A DNA stretch of 64,000 bases from Marinicella algicola (GTDB lineage Bacteria > Pseudomonadota > Gammaproteobacteria > Xanthomonadales > Marinicellaceae), in contig NZ_JAQOMR010000001.1 of assembly GCF_028401385.1 (NCBI RefSeq), positions 1,180,501 through 1,244,500 on the forward strand, in the 5' to 3' direction. Made by a program: the position numbers and the translations under genes. Of the stretch, positions 1 to 10,228 are shown in pieces. Numbering within the stretch: position 1 is the stretch's first letter; each line of letters begins with the position of its first letter. The notes beneath the pieces were generated by a model. The model did no database searches, was not told where the DNA came from, and saw only the letters and a program-made list of their open reading frames with translations.

Positions 1-1364
1 GTTTCATTTCTCACAAGAAGGACGAGCCCGACTGGATGCTGGAGTGGCGTCTGGAGGCTTACCGCCGCTGGCTCACAATGGAAGAGCCGAACTGGGCACG
101 GGTGAACTACCCGAAAATCGATTTCAACGACCTCTATTACTATGCCGCCCCGAAATCCTTTACCGGCCCGAAGACGCTGGACGAAGTCGATCCGGAGCTG
201 CTGAAGACCTATGAGAAACTCGGCATTCCGCTGCAGGAGCAGGAGCTTCTGGCGGGTGTTCAGGATTTGCAACATCAGACGAAGAGCCGCGTTGCCGTTG
301 ACGCAGTGTTCGATTCGGTGTCGGTGGTTACGACTTTCAAGAAGGAGCTCGCCAAGGCCGGGGTGATCTTCATGTCGATCTCCGAGGCGATCCGTGAATA
401 TCCCGATTTGATCAAGAAGTATCTCGGCTCGGTCGTGCCGCGCGGCGACAATTTCTATGCCGCGCTGAATTCGGCCGTGTTTACCGACGGTTCCTTCGTG
501 TTCGTGCCCAAGGGCGTGCGCTGCCCGATGGAGCTTTCGACCTATTTCCGCATCAACGAGAAGAACACCGGACAGTTCGAGCGGACTCTGATCATCGCCG
601 AAGAGGGGGCATACGTTTCCTATCTGGAAGGCTGCACCGCCCCGCAGCGCGACGAAAACCAGCTTCATGCCGCCGTTGTCGAACTGGTGGCGCTGGATGA
701 TGCCGAGATCAAGTATTCCACCGTCCAGAACTGGTTCCCGGGCGACAAGGACGGCAAGGGCGGCATCTACAATTTCGTCACCAAGCGTGGCGATTGCCGG
801 GGCGACAGTTCCAAGATTTCCTGGACCCAGGTCGAAACCGGATCGGCGATCACCTGGAAATATCCGTCCTGCATTCTGCGTGGTGATAACTCCCGCGGCG
901 AGTTCTACTCAATTGCCGTTTCCAACGGTCATCAGCAGATCGACAGCGGCACCAAGATGATCCATCTCGGCAAGAACACCTCGAGCCGCATCATCTCCAA
1001 GGGTATTTCGGCGGGCGTTTCCAACAACACCTATCGCGGTCAGGTGTCGGCCCACCGCAAGGCGGAAAACGCGCGTAACTTTACCCAGTGCGACAGCCTG
1101 CTGATCGGCGACAAATGCGGCGCACACACCGTGCCCTATATCGAGGCGGCTAATTCCTCCGCCCGTTTCGAGCATGAGGCAACCACGTCGAAGATTTCCG
1201 AGGACCAGCTGTTCTACTGCATGCAGCGCGGCATTCCCGAGGAAGAGGCGATCGCACTGATCGTCAACGGCTTCGTGCGCGAGGTCATTCAGGAACTGCC
1301 GATGGAATTCGCCGTCGAGGCGCAAAAGCTGATCGGGATTTCGCTGGAAGGCTCGGTCGGCTGA
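1..1364 (+). CDS. sufB: Fe-S cluster assembly protein SufB (5' end outside window)
   Basis: SufB is the core scaffold subunit of the cytoplasmic SufBC2D complex, on which Fe-S clusters are built from sulphide delivered by SufS. The frame is open from the window edge (first whole codon at position 3), so the start lies upstream; about 454 residues are visible against roughly 490 for the family, so only the N-terminus is missing. Diagnostic segments are [19 protein letters not shown], the conserved cysteine region [16 protein letters not shown] and the C-terminal [16 protein letters not shown]. First gene of the suf run in this window; sufC follows after 69 bp. No break in the visible part. Confidence 0.96.
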   Translation, partial: FISHKKDEPDWMLEWRLEAYRRWLTMEEPNWARVNYPKIDFNDLYYYAAPKSFTGPKTLDEVDPELLKTYEKLGIPLQEQELLAGVQDLQHQTKSRVAVDAVFDSVSVVTTFKKELAKAGVIFMSISEAIREYPDLIKKYLGSVVPRGDNFYAALNSAVFTDGSFVFVPKGVRCPMELSTYFRINEKNTGQFERTLIIAEEGAYVSYLEGCTAPQRDENQLHAAVVELVALDDAEIKYSTVQNWFPGDKDGKGGIYNFVTKRGDCRGDSSKISWTQVETGSAITWKYPSCILRGDNSRGEFYSIAVSNGHQQIDSGTKMIHLGKNTSSRIISKGISAGVSNNTYRGQVSAHRKAENARNFTQCDSLLIGDKCGAHTVPYIEAANSSARFEHEATTSKISEDQLFYCMQRGIPEEEAIALIVNGFVREVIQELPMEFAVEAQKLIGISLEGSVG

Positions 1365-1433
1365 TTGTCGACCGCTTTTGGACACGAATACAAGCGCTTT
1401 TAGCGCTGCCTTATTCCTTGAAGGAAACGAAAA

Positions 1434-2189
1434 ATGCTTGAGATCAAGAACCTGCACGCACGTATTGCCGAAGACGGCACAGAAATCATCAAGGGTCTGA
1501 ACCTGACCATACATGACGGCGAGGTTGCTGCCATCATGGGGCCGAACGGGTCGGGTAAATCGACGCTGTCCTATATTCTTGCCGGTCGCGAGGACTATGA
1601 GGTGACCGAGGGCGAGGTCATCTATAATGGCGAAAACATTCTGGAGCTTGATGCCGCCGAGCGCGCCGCCAAGGGCGTGTTCCTGGCGTTTCAGTACCCG
1701 GTCGAAATTCCCGGTGTCGCCACCATGCAGTTTCTTAAGGTGGCGATCAACGAGCAGCGCAAGGCGCGCGGGGAGGACGAGCTTTCGACGCCCGATTTCA
1801 TCCGCAAGGTCAAGGAAGGCGCGGCCGAGCTGAAGATCGATTACGAGATGCTGAAACGCCCACTGAATGTCGGCTTTTCCGGTGGTGAGAAGAAGCGCGC
1901 GGAGATCCTGCAGATGGCGCTGCTTGAGCCAAAACTCTGCGTTATGGACGAGACCGACTCCGGACTGGATATCGATGCGCTGAAGATCGTCGCCGATGGC
2001 GTCAATGCGCTCAGGGCGCCGGACCGTTCGGTGATGGTCATCACCCACTATCAGCGCCTTCTGGACTACATTGTGCCGGACACGGTCCACGTGCTCTACA
2101 AGGGCCAGATCATCAAGTCCGGCGGTAAGGAACTCGCCCACGAACTCGAAGCCAATGGCTATGCCGATATCATCGGCGAAGCGGCCTGA
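1434..2189 (+). CDS. sufC: Fe-S cluster assembly ATPase SufC
   Basis: SufC is the ABC-type ATPase of the SufBC2D scaffold; ATP-driven dimerisation remodels SufB and SufD during cluster assembly. The 251 residues carry Walker A GPNGSGKST (36-44), the ABC signature FSGGEKKR near 145 and a Walker B region with DETDSGLD, the SufC form of the motif. Length matches the family. It is preceded by a purine-rich AAGGAAACG just before the ATG. sufD starts 17 bp downstream, so the two are co-transcribed. Intact. Confidence 0.97.
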   Translation: MLEIKNLHARIAEDGTEIIKGLNLTIHDGEVAAIMGPNGSGKSTLSYILAGREDYEVTEGEVIYNGENILELDAAERAAKGVFLAFQYPVEIPGVATMQFLKVAINEQRKARGEDELSTPDFIRKVKEGAAELKIDYEMLKRPLNVGFSGGEKKRAEILQMALLEPKLCVMDETDSGLDIDALKIVADGVNALRAPDRSVMVITHYQRLLDYIVPDTVHVLYKGQIIKSGGKELAHELEANGYADIIGEAA

Positions 2190-2206
2190 GGCCGGGAGAC
2201 GACGCG

Positions 2207-3476
2207 ATGAACATACAGAAAAAATCACGTTGACGGCAGCGGAAGAGGCGCTTGTGGCCTCCTTCGGCCGGCTTGCCGGCTCGCTGCCCGGCAATGCCGA
2301 GGTTACGACCGAACGCGACCGGCTTGCTGGCGAAATCCGCTCCTTCGGCCTGCCGACGCGGCGTGTCGAAGCCTGGCATTATACCGATCTGCGCAATCTT
2401 CTGCGCAACGTTCCGCAACAGGCAGGCGATGCGGTCAACGCGCTTCCGCCGCTTCTGGCCTCGAGCACGGTGTTGTCGCTGGTCAATGGCCGGGCAAACC
2501 ATTTGCCGCGGGTTGACGGGCTTTCCGGTACCACCACTGCCGAGGCCCTGACGAGCGGCGACAATGCCGTGCGTCTCGAACTCGCTCACAAGGATGATGC
2601 CATTGGCCGGATCAACGGCGCGATGATGAGTGACGGCTATATCGTTGATATTGCCGATGGCACGCAACTGGCAGCGCCGCTGGAACTGCAGGCCGTCCAT
2701 GGAGGCGGCCAGTTTCATTCCCGCAATCGTGTGACCTTCGGCGAAGGTACGAGCGGAACCGTTGTCGAGCGGCATATCGCGCCACAGGGCGATGCGGCGC
2801 TGGTCAGCACGCTCACCACGCTGACGCTCGGCAAGGATGCGGAGATCACCTATGTGATCATGCAGAGCCAGGGCGACGAAGACACCCATCTTGGTAAGCT
2901 CATGATCGAGCTTGGCGAGAATGCCAAGCTGAAACTCCTGATCGTCAATGCCGGCGGCAGGCTGGTGCGCCACGAAATCGATTGCGCGGTGACCGGCGAG
3001 GGCGCCGATCTGATGCTGCGCGGGGTCAACCTGCTCGGCGGTGAAACCCACACGGACATCACCTTCGACCTCGGCCATAACGTTGCCAACACCACCTCGA
3101 CGGAAATCGTTCGCAATGTCGTGTTCGACAAGGCGCGCGGCGTTTTCCAGGGGCTTATCCGGGTCGCGCCCGATGCCCAGAAGGTTGACGCCAAGATGAG
3201 TTGCAACACGCTGCTGATGAGCGATTTTGCGTCGTTCTCGGCCAAGCCGGAGCTGGAAATTTTGCCGACGACGTTCAGTGCGGCCACGGCGCGACCGTCA
3301 CGGATATCGATCCGAACCATCTCTATTACATGATGGCGCGCGGTATTCCGCGAAAGGTCGCCGAGGGCCTGCTGATCAATGCCTTCGTCGCCGAAGTCGT
3401 CGAGGAGCTGGAAAACGAACAGCTTTCCGAGGCGGTCGAGGCGATCATTGCCGACTGGCTCGATCGTCACGAGTGA
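2207..3476 (+). CDS. sufD: Fe-S cluster assembly protein SufD (two frameshifts)
   Basis: SufD is the SufB paralogue that completes the SufBC2D scaffold. The gene is split across frames. The ATG at 2207 is cut off after a run of six A (2219-2224); a seventh A would give M-N-I-Q-K-K-I-T and join the long frame that runs to about 3260. There, four T (3260-3263) where five are needed shift the frame; the rest, reading FADDVQCGHGATVTDID and ending in VEAIIADWLDRHE, continues in another frame to 3476. The conserved histidine of CGHG and the C-terminal helix are therefore present once repaired, giving about 423 residues, normal for SufD. Lies between sufC (17 bp) and sufS (94 bp). Both breaks look like homopolymer under-calls rather than decay. 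Confidence 0.9.
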
Positions 3477-3570
3477 CAAGCGGGCGTTTTTGCGTCTTTC
3501 AGTTCCGGGTGAAACCGGGGCGGCATTCACGGCTTTTGAAGGCCGGAAGCCACAGACGGAGTTCAGGGCA

Positions 3571-4806
3571 ATGGATGCTCAGGTTAAAGCTTACGACGTC
3601 GAAAAGATCAGGCAGGATTTTCCGATTCTCTCCCGCGAGGTCTACGGAAAGCCTCTGGTCTATCTCGACAATGGTGCCTCCGCGCAGAAGCCTCAGGTTG
3701 TCATCGACACGATCTCCAATGCCTATTCGCATGAATATGCCAATGTGCATCGCGGCCTGCATTTCCTTTCCAATGCGGCGACTGACGCTTATGAGGCTGC
3801 GCGCGAAAAGGTGCGCTCGTTCCTCAACGCCGGATCGGTGAACGAGGTCGTTTTCACCCGTAACACCACCGAGGCCATCAATACCGTCGCCTATGGCTGG
3901 GCGATGGAAAATCTTGGCGAGGGTGACGAGATCGTCATCTCGATCATGGAGCACCACTCCAACATCGTGCCCTGGCATTTCCTGCGAGAGCGCAAAGGCG
4001 TCAAGCTGGTCTGGGCGCCGGTGGATGATGACGGCGAATTTCATATCGAAGACTTCGAACAATGCCTGACCGAACGCACAAAACTGGTCGCCATCACCCA
4101 GATGTCGAATGCGCTCGGCACGATCGTTGATGTCAAGGCGGTCACCCGGCTTGCCCATGAGCGTGGCATTCCGGTGCTGGTCGATGGGTCTCAGGGCGCC
4201 GTCCACCTGCCGGTCGATGTGAGGGACATTGATTGCGACTGGTACGTTATGACCGGCCACAAGCTTTATGGCCCATCGGGGATTGGCGTGCTTTACGGTA
4301 AGTTCGACAGGCTTTCCGAGATGCGCCCGTTTCAAGGCGGCGGCGAGATGATTTCCAATGTGACCATGGACGGCGTCACCTATGCCGATCCGCCGCATCG
4401 TTTCGAGGCAGGAACGCCGCCGATCGTGCAGGCTATTGGACTGGGCGCTGCCCTTGACTATATGCAAGGTGTTGGCCGCGCGGCGATTGCCGCCCACGAG
4501 GCGGATCTGACGACCTATGCGCGTGAGCAGCTTGCGCATGTGAACGCGCTGCGGGTGATCGGCAATGCGGAGAAAAAGGGCAGCATCTTTTCTTTCGCCA
4601 TCGAAGGTGTGCATGCCCATGATATCTCGACGATCATTGACCGACGCGGCGTTGCAGTGCGTGCCGGCACCCATTGTGCCCAGCCGCTGTTGACCCGTTT
4701 CGGCGTGACGTCGACTTGCCGGGCGTCGTTCGGCCTTTACAATACGCGCGCAGAAGTGGACGTCCTTGTCGAGGCGCTCGACTATGCGCGAACCTTCTTT
4801 GCCTGA
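3571..4806 (+). CDS. sufS: Cysteine desulfurase SufS
   Basis: SufS is a PLP-dependent enzyme that takes sulphur from L-cysteine as an enzyme persulphide and passes it to the SUF scaffold. I chose the ATG at 3571, which gives the usual N-terminus MDAQ...EKIRQDFPIL and 411 residues; the frame is open further upstream, but that extension looks like intergenic sequence. The PLP lysine is K231 in MTGHKLYGPSGIG, and the persulphide cysteine is C369 in RAGTHCAQPLL, typical of group II desulfurases. Ends 15 bp before the DUF59 gene. Intact. Confidence 0.96.
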   Translation: MDAQVKAYDVEKIRQDFPILSREVYGKPLVYLDNGASAQKPQVVIDTISNAYSHEYANVHRGLHFLSNAATDAYEAAREKVRSFLNAGSVNEVVFTRNTTEAINTVAYGWAMENLGEGDEIVISIMEHHSNIVPWHFLRERKGVKLVWAPVDDDGEFHIEDFEQCLTERTKLVAITQMSNALGTIVDVKAVTRLAHERGIPVLVDGSQGAVHLPVDVRDIDCDWYVMTGHKLYGPSGIGVLYGKFDRLSEMRPFQGGGEMISNVTMDGVTYADPPHRFEAGTPPIVQAIGLGAALDYMQGVGRAAIAAHEADLTTYAREQLAHVNALRVIGNAEKKGSIFSFAIEGVHAHDISTIIDRRGVAVRAGTHCAQPLLTRFGVTSTCRASFGLYNTRAEVDVLVEALDYARTFFA

Positions 4807-4821
4807 CCCAAGGAGCATGGC

Positions 4822-5192
4822 ATGAGTGTTGAAGAAACCGCAGAGACAAAATCGGCTGAAACCGGTTCGTCGATTCCTCCCGAGGAACTGGCGCGGCTTT
4901 CCGATGACATCGTCTCGGCATTGAAAACTGTCTACGATCCGGAAATTCCGGCGGATATTTTCGAGCTCGGTCTGATCTACAAGATCGATGTTGACGACAA
5001 CCGGTTTGTGAAGATCGACATGACCCTGACGGCGCCGGGTTGCCCGGTCGCTGGCGAAATGCCGATCTGGGTGGAAAATGCTGTCAGCATGGTCGAAGGC
5101 GTTTCCGGGGCGGAAGCCATCATGACCTTTGACCCCCGTGGACACCGGACCGCATGTCCGAAGAAGCCAAGGTGGCGGTCGGCTGGTATTGA
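4822..5192 (+). CDS. SUF system DUF59 (MIP18/SufT-like) assembly protein (frameshifted C-terminus)
   Basis: A small DUF59 domain protein of the SUF-associated subfamily, thought to help Fe-S cluster maturation or transfer. Residues 30-105 hold the domain, with VYDPEIPADIFELGLIY and the cysteine-containing LTAPGCPVAGEMP loop. The raw frame runs on to 5241 with an unlikely tail, because five C at 5133-5137 need to be six: with an extra C the protein ends FDPPWTPDRMSEEAKVAVGW and stops at 5192, which is the family C-terminus. It sits between sufS and sufA, fitting its role. The start at 4822 follows AAGGAGCATGGC. Confidence 0.9.
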
Positions 5193-5265
5193 CGGAACGG
5201 CTCGATACTGGTGCAATCAGATCCAGACGCCGGGCCTTTAACCCGGTTGTTTAAGGAGAATAGAC

Positions 5266-5655
5266 ATGGGCTTTCAAGTCATCACACTGACCGAATCGGC
5301 GGCAAGCCGGGTCAACGAAATTATCGCCAATTCCGGGCCGGATGCGCGCGGCATCCGCGTTTCGATCAAGAAGGGCGGTTGCGCGGGCATGGAATATGCC
5401 GTGGATATGGTGACTGCTGAGAACGTCAACACCAAGGACGATCACGTCGAGCTGAACGGCGCCAAGGTCTGGGTCGATCCCGCCGCCTCGCTCTATCTGC
5501 TCGGCACGGTGATGGATTTCGAGGTCACCAAGCTCAGGACCGGTTTCGTATTCAAAAATCCGAACGAGACGTCAGCCTGCGGCTGCGGCGAATCCGTCGA
5601 GCTGAAGGCTGCTGACCTTGCCGAACTGGCAAAGGCGCGCGAAGCGGTGCATTGA
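5266..5655 (+). CDS. sufA: A-type Fe-S carrier SufA (HesB/IscA family)
   Basis: A-type carrier that accepts assembled clusters from SufBC2D and hands them to apo-proteins. The 129 residues contain the three conserved cysteines: C39 in KKGGCAGMEY and C105/C107 in SACGCGES. The start follows AAGGAGAATAGAC. The last 15-20 residues are a short helical extension (LKAADLAELAKAREAVH). Last gene of the suf operon; a bulged hairpin with a T-tract follows at 5678. Intact. Confidence 0.95.
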   Translation: MGFQVITLTESAASRVNEIIANSGPDARGIRVSIKKGGCAGMEYAVDMVTAENVNTKDDHVELNGAKVWVDPAASLYLLGTVMDFEVTKLRTGFVFKNPNETSACGCGESVELKAADLAELAKAREAVH

Positions 5656-5677
5656 TCGCGTTTTCAGCCATAATCTG

Positions 5678-5713
5678 AAGAGGCCGCTCCGATTGAGGGC
5701 GGTCTTTTCGTTT
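5678..5713 (+). terminator. Probable rho-independent terminator after sufA
   Basis: AAGAGGCCG plus CTC pairs with GAG plus CGGTCTTTT across a five-base loop, with two unpaired G on the 3' side, followed by TTTTCGTTT. It lies 22 bp after the sufA stop and would end the suf transcript before the LysE-family gene. Confidence 0.6.
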
Positions 5714-5804
5714 GGCTTTGTGATCTTGAAAAACACCTTCCAACTTTGCGGAAAACTGATTTATTGAAGCCTTCTCGGACAGGCTCGCATGAAGGCCCGG
5801 TGAT

Positions 5805-6419
5805 ATGCTCGAACTTCTCGCAAAAAGTATGCTCGTCGGCCTTGCCATTGCTGCGCCGGTCGGGCCGATCGGCGCACTCTGCATCAACCGCTCGCTCACG
5901 CGCGGTTTCTGGTTCGGTGTTTCGGGCGGGCTTGGCACGGCGCTGGCGGATGCCTCATATGGTGCACTGGCTGCGCTTGGCTTTGCCGCCTTTTCGGCGG
6001 CACTTGCGACAATTTCGATGCCGTTGGCGCTGTTCGGCGGCGCGTTTTTGATCTTTCTCGGCTGGCGGGAAATGCGCAAGACCGGCGCACAACCGGCCGT
6101 AGAGCCGGGGCGGGGTGATCTCATGCGCACCATCGCCACGACCTATGCCCTGACCATAGCCAATCCTGCAACGATCCTGTCTTTCGTGGCCATCTTCGCT
6201 GGTTTCGGATTGGCCGATACCAGCGGCAAGCTGGCCCTTGCGGTGGTCGTATCCGGTGTCTTCACCGGGTCGCTGCTGTGGTGGATTTTCCTGAGTGGGC
6301 TCGTCGCCATCATACGCCACAAACTGCCGAAGGAATTTGCCCGCTGGGTGGCGCGCATTTCCGGCGGTATTCTGATCGGCTTCGGGCTGGTGGCTGTGTC
6401 GGCCGCCATCCCGCATTGA
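5805..6419 (+). CDS. LysE family translocator
   Basis: A 204-residue inner-membrane protein of the LysE/RhtB amino-acid exporter superfamily. It shows the family N-terminus MLELLAKSMLVGLAIAAPVGPIGALCINRSL, including the APVGPIG motif near 18-24, and about six hydrophobic segments. The substrate cannot be told from sequence; most relatives export amino acids or their derivatives. It stands alone between the suf terminator and a strong terminator shared with fumC. Intact. Confidence 0.88.
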   Translation: MLELLAKSMLVGLAIAAPVGPIGALCINRSLTRGFWFGVSGGLGTALADASYGALAALGFAAFSAALATISMPLALFGGAFLIFLGWREMRKTGAQPAVEPGRGDLMRTIATTYALTIANPATILSFVAIFAGFGLADTSGKLALAVVVSGVFTGSLLWWIFLSGLVAIIRHKLPKEFARWVARISGGILIGFGLVAVSAAIPH

Positions 6420-6442
6420 CTGCGTTTCCTGCCGCAAACGAA

Positions 6443-6469
6443 AAGACCCGGCCGCACGGACCGGGTCTT
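6443..6469. terminator. Bidirectional terminator between lysE-type gene and fumC
   Basis: Perfect 9-bp stem AAGACCCGG / CCGGGTCTT with a nine-base loop, A-rich on the left and T-containing on the right, in the 72-bp gap between two convergent genes. Confidence 0.85.
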
Positions 6470-6491
6470 CATTCACAAAGGGCGGATCGCG

Positions 6492-7883
6492 CTATTTCGG
6501 CGAAATCATCAGTTCGGGACGCACGATCTCGTCATATTCCTCACCACTCACAAGGCCCGTCGCCAGCGCTTCCTCGCGCAGCGTGGTGTTGTTCTTGTGC
6601 GCGGTCTTGGCAATCTTGGCGGCATTGTCGTAGCCGATCTTCGGCGCAAGCGCGGTCACCAGCATCAGCGAACGTTCAACACCGGCCTTGATGTTTTCTT
6701 CCCGCGCCTTGATGCCGACCACGCAGTTGTCGGTGAAGGAAAGGGCGGCGTCGCCCAGAAGCTGGACCGACTGCAGGAAATTGTAGGCCATCATCGGGTT
6801 GTAGACGTTCAATTCGAACTGGCCCTGGCTGCCGGCAAAGCCGATCGCCGCCTGGTTGCCGGCAATGTGGGCGCAGACCTGCGTCATTGCCTCGTTCTGG
6901 GTCGGGTTGACCTTGCCGGGCATGATCGAGGAGCCGGGCTCGTTTTCCGGTAGCGACAGCTCGCCAAGGCCGGAGCGCGGACCGGAGGCAAGGTAGCGGA
7001 TGTCGTTGGCGATCTTGAAGCAGGCCATTGCTGCGGCATTGATAGCGCCATGCGAGAAGACCATCGCGTCGTGAGCTGCCAGAACTTCGAACTTGTTGGG
7101 TGCGGTGACGAACGGAAGACCGGTGATCTCCGCGACTTCCTCAGCGACCTTTTCGGCAAAACCGATCGGCGCGTTGAGCCCGGTACCGACGGCGGTGCCA
7201 CCCTGGGCCAGCTGATAAAGGCCCGGCAGCGTCAGCTCGATGCGGGCAATCGCGGAGGCAATCTGCGCGGTATAGCCGGAAAACTCCTGGCCAAGCGTCA
7301 GCGGCGTGGCATCCTGCGTATGCGTGCGACCGATCTTGATGATGTCGGCGAATTCCTGCTCCTTGGCGGCAAGCGCCTCCTGCAGGTGCTTCAGCTTGGG
7401 CAGCAGGTGATGGACGATCTGCTCGGCGCAGGCGATATGCATGGCCGTCGGATAGGTATCGTTTGACGACTGGCTCATATTGCAGTGGTCGTTGGGATGG
7501 ACGGGCTTCTTCGATCCCATCTCGCCGCCAAGCATTTCAATGGCGCGGTTGGAGATCACCTCGTTGGCGTTCATGTTCGACTGCGTGCCTGAGCCGGTCT
7601 GCCAGACAACCAGCGGAAAGTGCGCGTCAAGCTTGCCGTCGATCACTTCCTGCGCAGCTTCGACAATGGCATTGCCGATTTCAGGCGGAAGTCGATCGAG
7701 CGCCATATTGGCCTTGGCCGCAGCCTGCTTGACGATGCCGAGTGCGCGAACCACCGAAAGCGGCTGCTTTTCCCAGCCAATCTTGAAATTGCCGAGCGAG
7801 CGTTGGGCCTGTGCGCCCCAGTAGCGGTCGGCGGCCACTTCGATCGGGCCAAAAGTGTCGGTTTCTGTGCGGGTGTCAGTCAT
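6492..7883 (-). CDS. fumC: Class II fumarate hydratase FumC
   Basis: Converts fumarate and L-malate in the TCA cycle; the class II enzyme is iron-free and tetrameric. The 463 residues have the superfamily signature [11 protein letters not shown], the N-terminal [20 protein letters not shown], the substrate-site segments [13 protein letters not shown] and [16 protein letters not shown], and normal length. It is monocistronic on the minus strand, convergent with the LysE-type gene and divergent from the L,D-transpeptidase. Intact. Confidence 0.97.
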   Translation of the reverse strand: MTDTRTETDTFGPIEVAADRYWGAQAQRSLGNFKIGWEKQPLSVVRALGIVKQAAAKANMALDRLPPEIGNAIVEAAQEVIDGKLDAHFPLVVWQTGSGTQSNMNANEVISNRAIEMLGGEMGSKKPVHPNDHCNMSQSSNDTYPTAMHIACAEQIVHHLLPKLKHLQEALAAKEQEFADIIKIGRTHTQDATPLTLGQEFSGYTAQIASAIARIELTLPGLYQLAQGGTAVGTGLNAPIGFAEKVAEEVAEITGLPFVTAPNKFEVLAAHDAMVFSHGAINAAAMACFKIANDIRYLASGPRSGLGELSLPENEPGSSIMPGKVNPTQNEAMTQVCAHIAGNQAAIGFAGSQGQFELNVYNPMMAYNFLQSVQLLGDAALSFTDNCVVGIKAREENIKAGVERSLMLVTALAPKIGYDNAAKIAKTAHKNNTTLREEALATGLVSGEEYDEIVRPELMISPK

Positions 7884-8271
7884 GTTTTTCTACCTCAGCG
7901 CATTGGCCCATATCAAGGGGCGCACTTGAAAGACGTCATGCCGGAAAAGCGTGATTATGCAATCGCGCGCCGGGGGCGCTCTGTCAACAAGGCGCTTCAA
8001 CTTATTCGATTTAAAGGGTTTTGAGGTGGATCCCGGCGACCTGAAAAGGGCGTATGACCCAACTTTGCCGTACCGATTACTTAATGCACTGTTAAGCACC
8101 TGCTGATATTATTCAATGTCGGAAACCCGGGCCGGAACATCTGACGGGGTGTTGTTTTTACCAACACAGCCTCTCCGGTCTCATCTGATAGCGGAATTGT
8201 TATTGGAGGGGCCTGCAAGTTGCAGGTAAGGTGGTCTCAAATATTAGTTTTATGTCAAACGGGGTGAAAAA
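7884..8271. other. Intergenic region between fumC and the L,D-transpeptidase
   Basis: A 388-bp divergent promoter region. It contains no convincing gene. The only clear signal is the CtrA-type site at 8081-8095, listed separately. Confidence 0.6.
8081..8095. promoter_or_regulatory. Candidate CtrA binding site (TTAA-N7-TTAA)
   Basis: TTAA TGCACTG TTAA matches the classical CtrA box exactly. It lies 177 bp upstream of the L,D-transpeptidase start and 198 bp upstream of fumC on the other strand. CtrA is the cell-cycle response regulator controlled by CckA, which is also encoded in this window. Function is inferred from the motif only. Confidence 0.5.
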
Positions 8272-10209
8272 TTGCGCAACAAGCTCTTAGTTCGCGTCTC
8301 ATCGGTGGCCGTGGCGGCTGCGGTATCGGCTGCATTTGTGCCGGCATCGGCACATGCCCTGACCTTGATGGATATTCTGCGCGGTCGCGACAAGGAGGCA
8401 GACCGTGCGCCGGTCGTCCAGCCGCAGGAGCCGCAGCAAACACAGCGCACCTATTCTGCTCCGAAGGTGGCGCCACCGAAATATTACACCTACAAACCCG
8501 ACTCGATGCGCTTTATCGCGATCAGCGAAATTCGGGATCCGGTCGTGACCGGCTCGATCTCGTCAGATTCTACCGAGGCGGTCGAAGATGCGGATGTCTC
8601 CGAAGTCGCGGCGATCGACTCGGATACGATGAGCGATGCGGCTCCGGCAGAAACCATGGTGGCCATCGACGACAATGATCCGCGTCGCTATCTGACCGAT
8701 GCCCGCGTGAAAGCCGTTGATGGCGTTGCGGCGGCCGTCGAGAATTACTATTCCAAGGGCGGTGAGTTGATCTGGGTCGCCGATGGCATGATGACGCCCA
8801 AGGCGGAAGCCGCGCTCGATACGTTGGCCGATGCCGATGCCTGGGGCCTTGATTCCGGGGATTATGCGGTCAACCTGCCTGATCTCCTGCTGGCTGAAGA
8901 CGATGCTGCGCGTGAGGCCGAACTGATGCGTTTTGAGCTGGCGCTCTCCGCGCAGGTTCTGACCTATATGCAGGATTCCAAGCGTGGCCGTGTTGATCCG
9001 AACCGGATTTCGGAATTCCACGATCTCGAGCGTAATCCCGTTGACCTTGACGAGGCGATCAATGCGCTTGGTAAGGCTGAGAATGTTGCCGGTCTGATGG
9101 AAAGCTACAGTCCGCAGAGCGAACGTTTCGAGGAATTGAAGACGACGCTCAAGGAACTGCGCGCCACTGACGAATATGTCGAGCCGATCGTGTTCCCGCG
9201 CAGCGTTTTCATCCATCCGGGTGAAAATGACGATGCTGTTCCGAACCTCGTCAAGGCGATCAAGCGCGAAAGTTCGGACGCGTTCATCGAACAACACGCT
9301 GCCGTCTTCGACGCATATGACGGCGGAACGGAATACACCCCGGAACTGGTCGATCTGGTCCGCGACTTCCAGGGCGTTCAGGGCCTTTACGTCGATGGTG
9401 TCGTTGGTCCGAAGACCATTGCCGCGTTTGACGTCGAGACCAATGACGACCGGGCCCATAAGGTCGTGGCTGCGATGGAGCGCCTGCGTTGGCTGCCGGA
9501 GGATTTCGGCCCGCGCTATGTATTCATCAATCAGCCCGCCTACCGGGTCTATTATCACGATGACAATGGCGAAAACTTCGATATGCGCGTTGTGGTTGGA
9601 AATTCGCGGAACCAGACCTACTTTTTCCGCGATCAAATCCAGACCGTGGAGTTCAATCCCTATTGGGGCCTGCCCCGTTCGATTGTCGTCAACGAGTATC
9701 TGCCGAAGCTGAGGGCCAATCCGGCCTATTTCGATCAGATCGGCTATGAGGTGAGCTATAATGGCCGCCGGGTCTCGTCGTCCTCGGTCAACTGGGCGGC
9801 CGCGCCGATGGTGGACGTTCGTCAACCTCCGGGTGAGCGCAACGCGCTCGGCCAGCTGAAGATCCTGTTCCCGAACGATCACGCGATCTACATGCACGAC
9901 ACACCGCAGAAGAGCTATTTCGAACGCGATCAGCGTGCGCTGAGCCACGGCTGCGTGCGTCTGGCCGATCCGAACAAGATGGCCGCTGCCGTTCTTGGCG
10001 TTCCCGAATCGGATATCGATGATTACATTGCCACGGGTCAGAACACGCCGGTCGATGTTCCGGAACAGTTCCCGGTCTATATCAGCTATTTCACTGCATG
10101 GCCGGATGCCACCGGCGACATTCAGTATTATGACGACGTCTACGAGCGCGATATGTATCTGGAACGCGCGTTTGATGCGGAAAGCCGGGCTCGCAAAGCA
10201 AACAGCTGA
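8272..10209 (+). CDS. L,D-transpeptidase (YcbB/LdtD-like, COG2989)
   Basis: Exported enzyme that makes or edits 3-3 (L,D) cross-links in peptidoglycan, or anchors proteins to it. The 645-residue protein begins at TTG 8272 (MRNKLL), giving a signal peptide that ends near SAHA. A peptidoglycan-binding type 1 domain lies near 355-390 (VRDFQGVQGLYVDG, then VGPKTIAAF). The YkuD catalytic domain spans roughly 430-600 with the nucleophile C561 in SHGCVRLADPNK. Residues 40-130 are low-complexity and acidic. Monocistronic, with a strong terminator after it and a CtrA-type site in front. L,D-transpeptidases dominate wall synthesis in polar-growing Rhizobiales. Intact. Confidence 0.92.
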   Translation: MRNKLLVRVSSVAVAAAVSAAFVPASAHALTLMDILRGRDKEADRAPVVQPQEPQQTQRTYSAPKVAPPKYYTYKPDSMRFIAISEIRDPVVTGSISSDSTEAVEDADVSEVAAIDSDTMSDAAPAETMVAIDDNDPRRYLTDARVKAVDGVAAAVENYYSKGGELIWVADGMMTPKAEAALDTLADADAWGLDSGDYAVNLPDLLLAEDDAAREAELMRFELALSAQVLTYMQDSKRGRVDPNRISEFHDLERNPVDLDEAINALGKAENVAGLMESYSPQSERFEELKTTLKELRATDEYVEPIVFPRSVFIHPGENDDAVPNLVKAIKRESSDAFIEQHAAVFDAYDGGTEYTPELVDLVRDFQGVQGLYVDGVVGPKTIAAFDVETNDDRAHKVVAAMERLRWLPEDFGPRYVFINQPAYRVYYHDDNGENFDMRVVVGNSRNQTYFFRDQIQTVEFNPYWGLPRSIVVNEYLPKLRANPAYFDQIGYEVSYNGRRVSSSSVNWAAAPMVDVRQPPGERNALGQLKILFPNDHAIYMHDTPQKSYFERDQRALSHGCVRLADPNKMAAAVLGVPESDIDDYIATGQNTPVDVPEQFPVYISYFTAWPDATGDIQYYDDVYERDMYLERAFDAESRARKANS

Positions 10210-10228
10210 TCTGCTTCAGGCTTGATTG

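Noticed and set aside
909..2294. Minus-strand ORF of 461 codons opposite sufB and sufC
   Set aside because: Antisense shadow of high-GC coding sequence; sufB and sufC are certain on the plus strand.
2207..3476. Programmed frameshifting or poly(A) slippage as explanation for broken genes
   Set aside because: Breaks also occur in G and C runs and in non-runs, at about 45 unrelated places, without slippery heptamers or shared downstream structures.
3499..5145. Minus-strand ORF of 548 codons opposite sufS
   Set aside because: Shadow frame; the opposite strand encodes sufS and the DUF59 protein with all catalytic motifs.
8563..9948. Minus-strand ORF of 461 codons
   Set aside because: Shadow of the L,D-transpeptidase gene.
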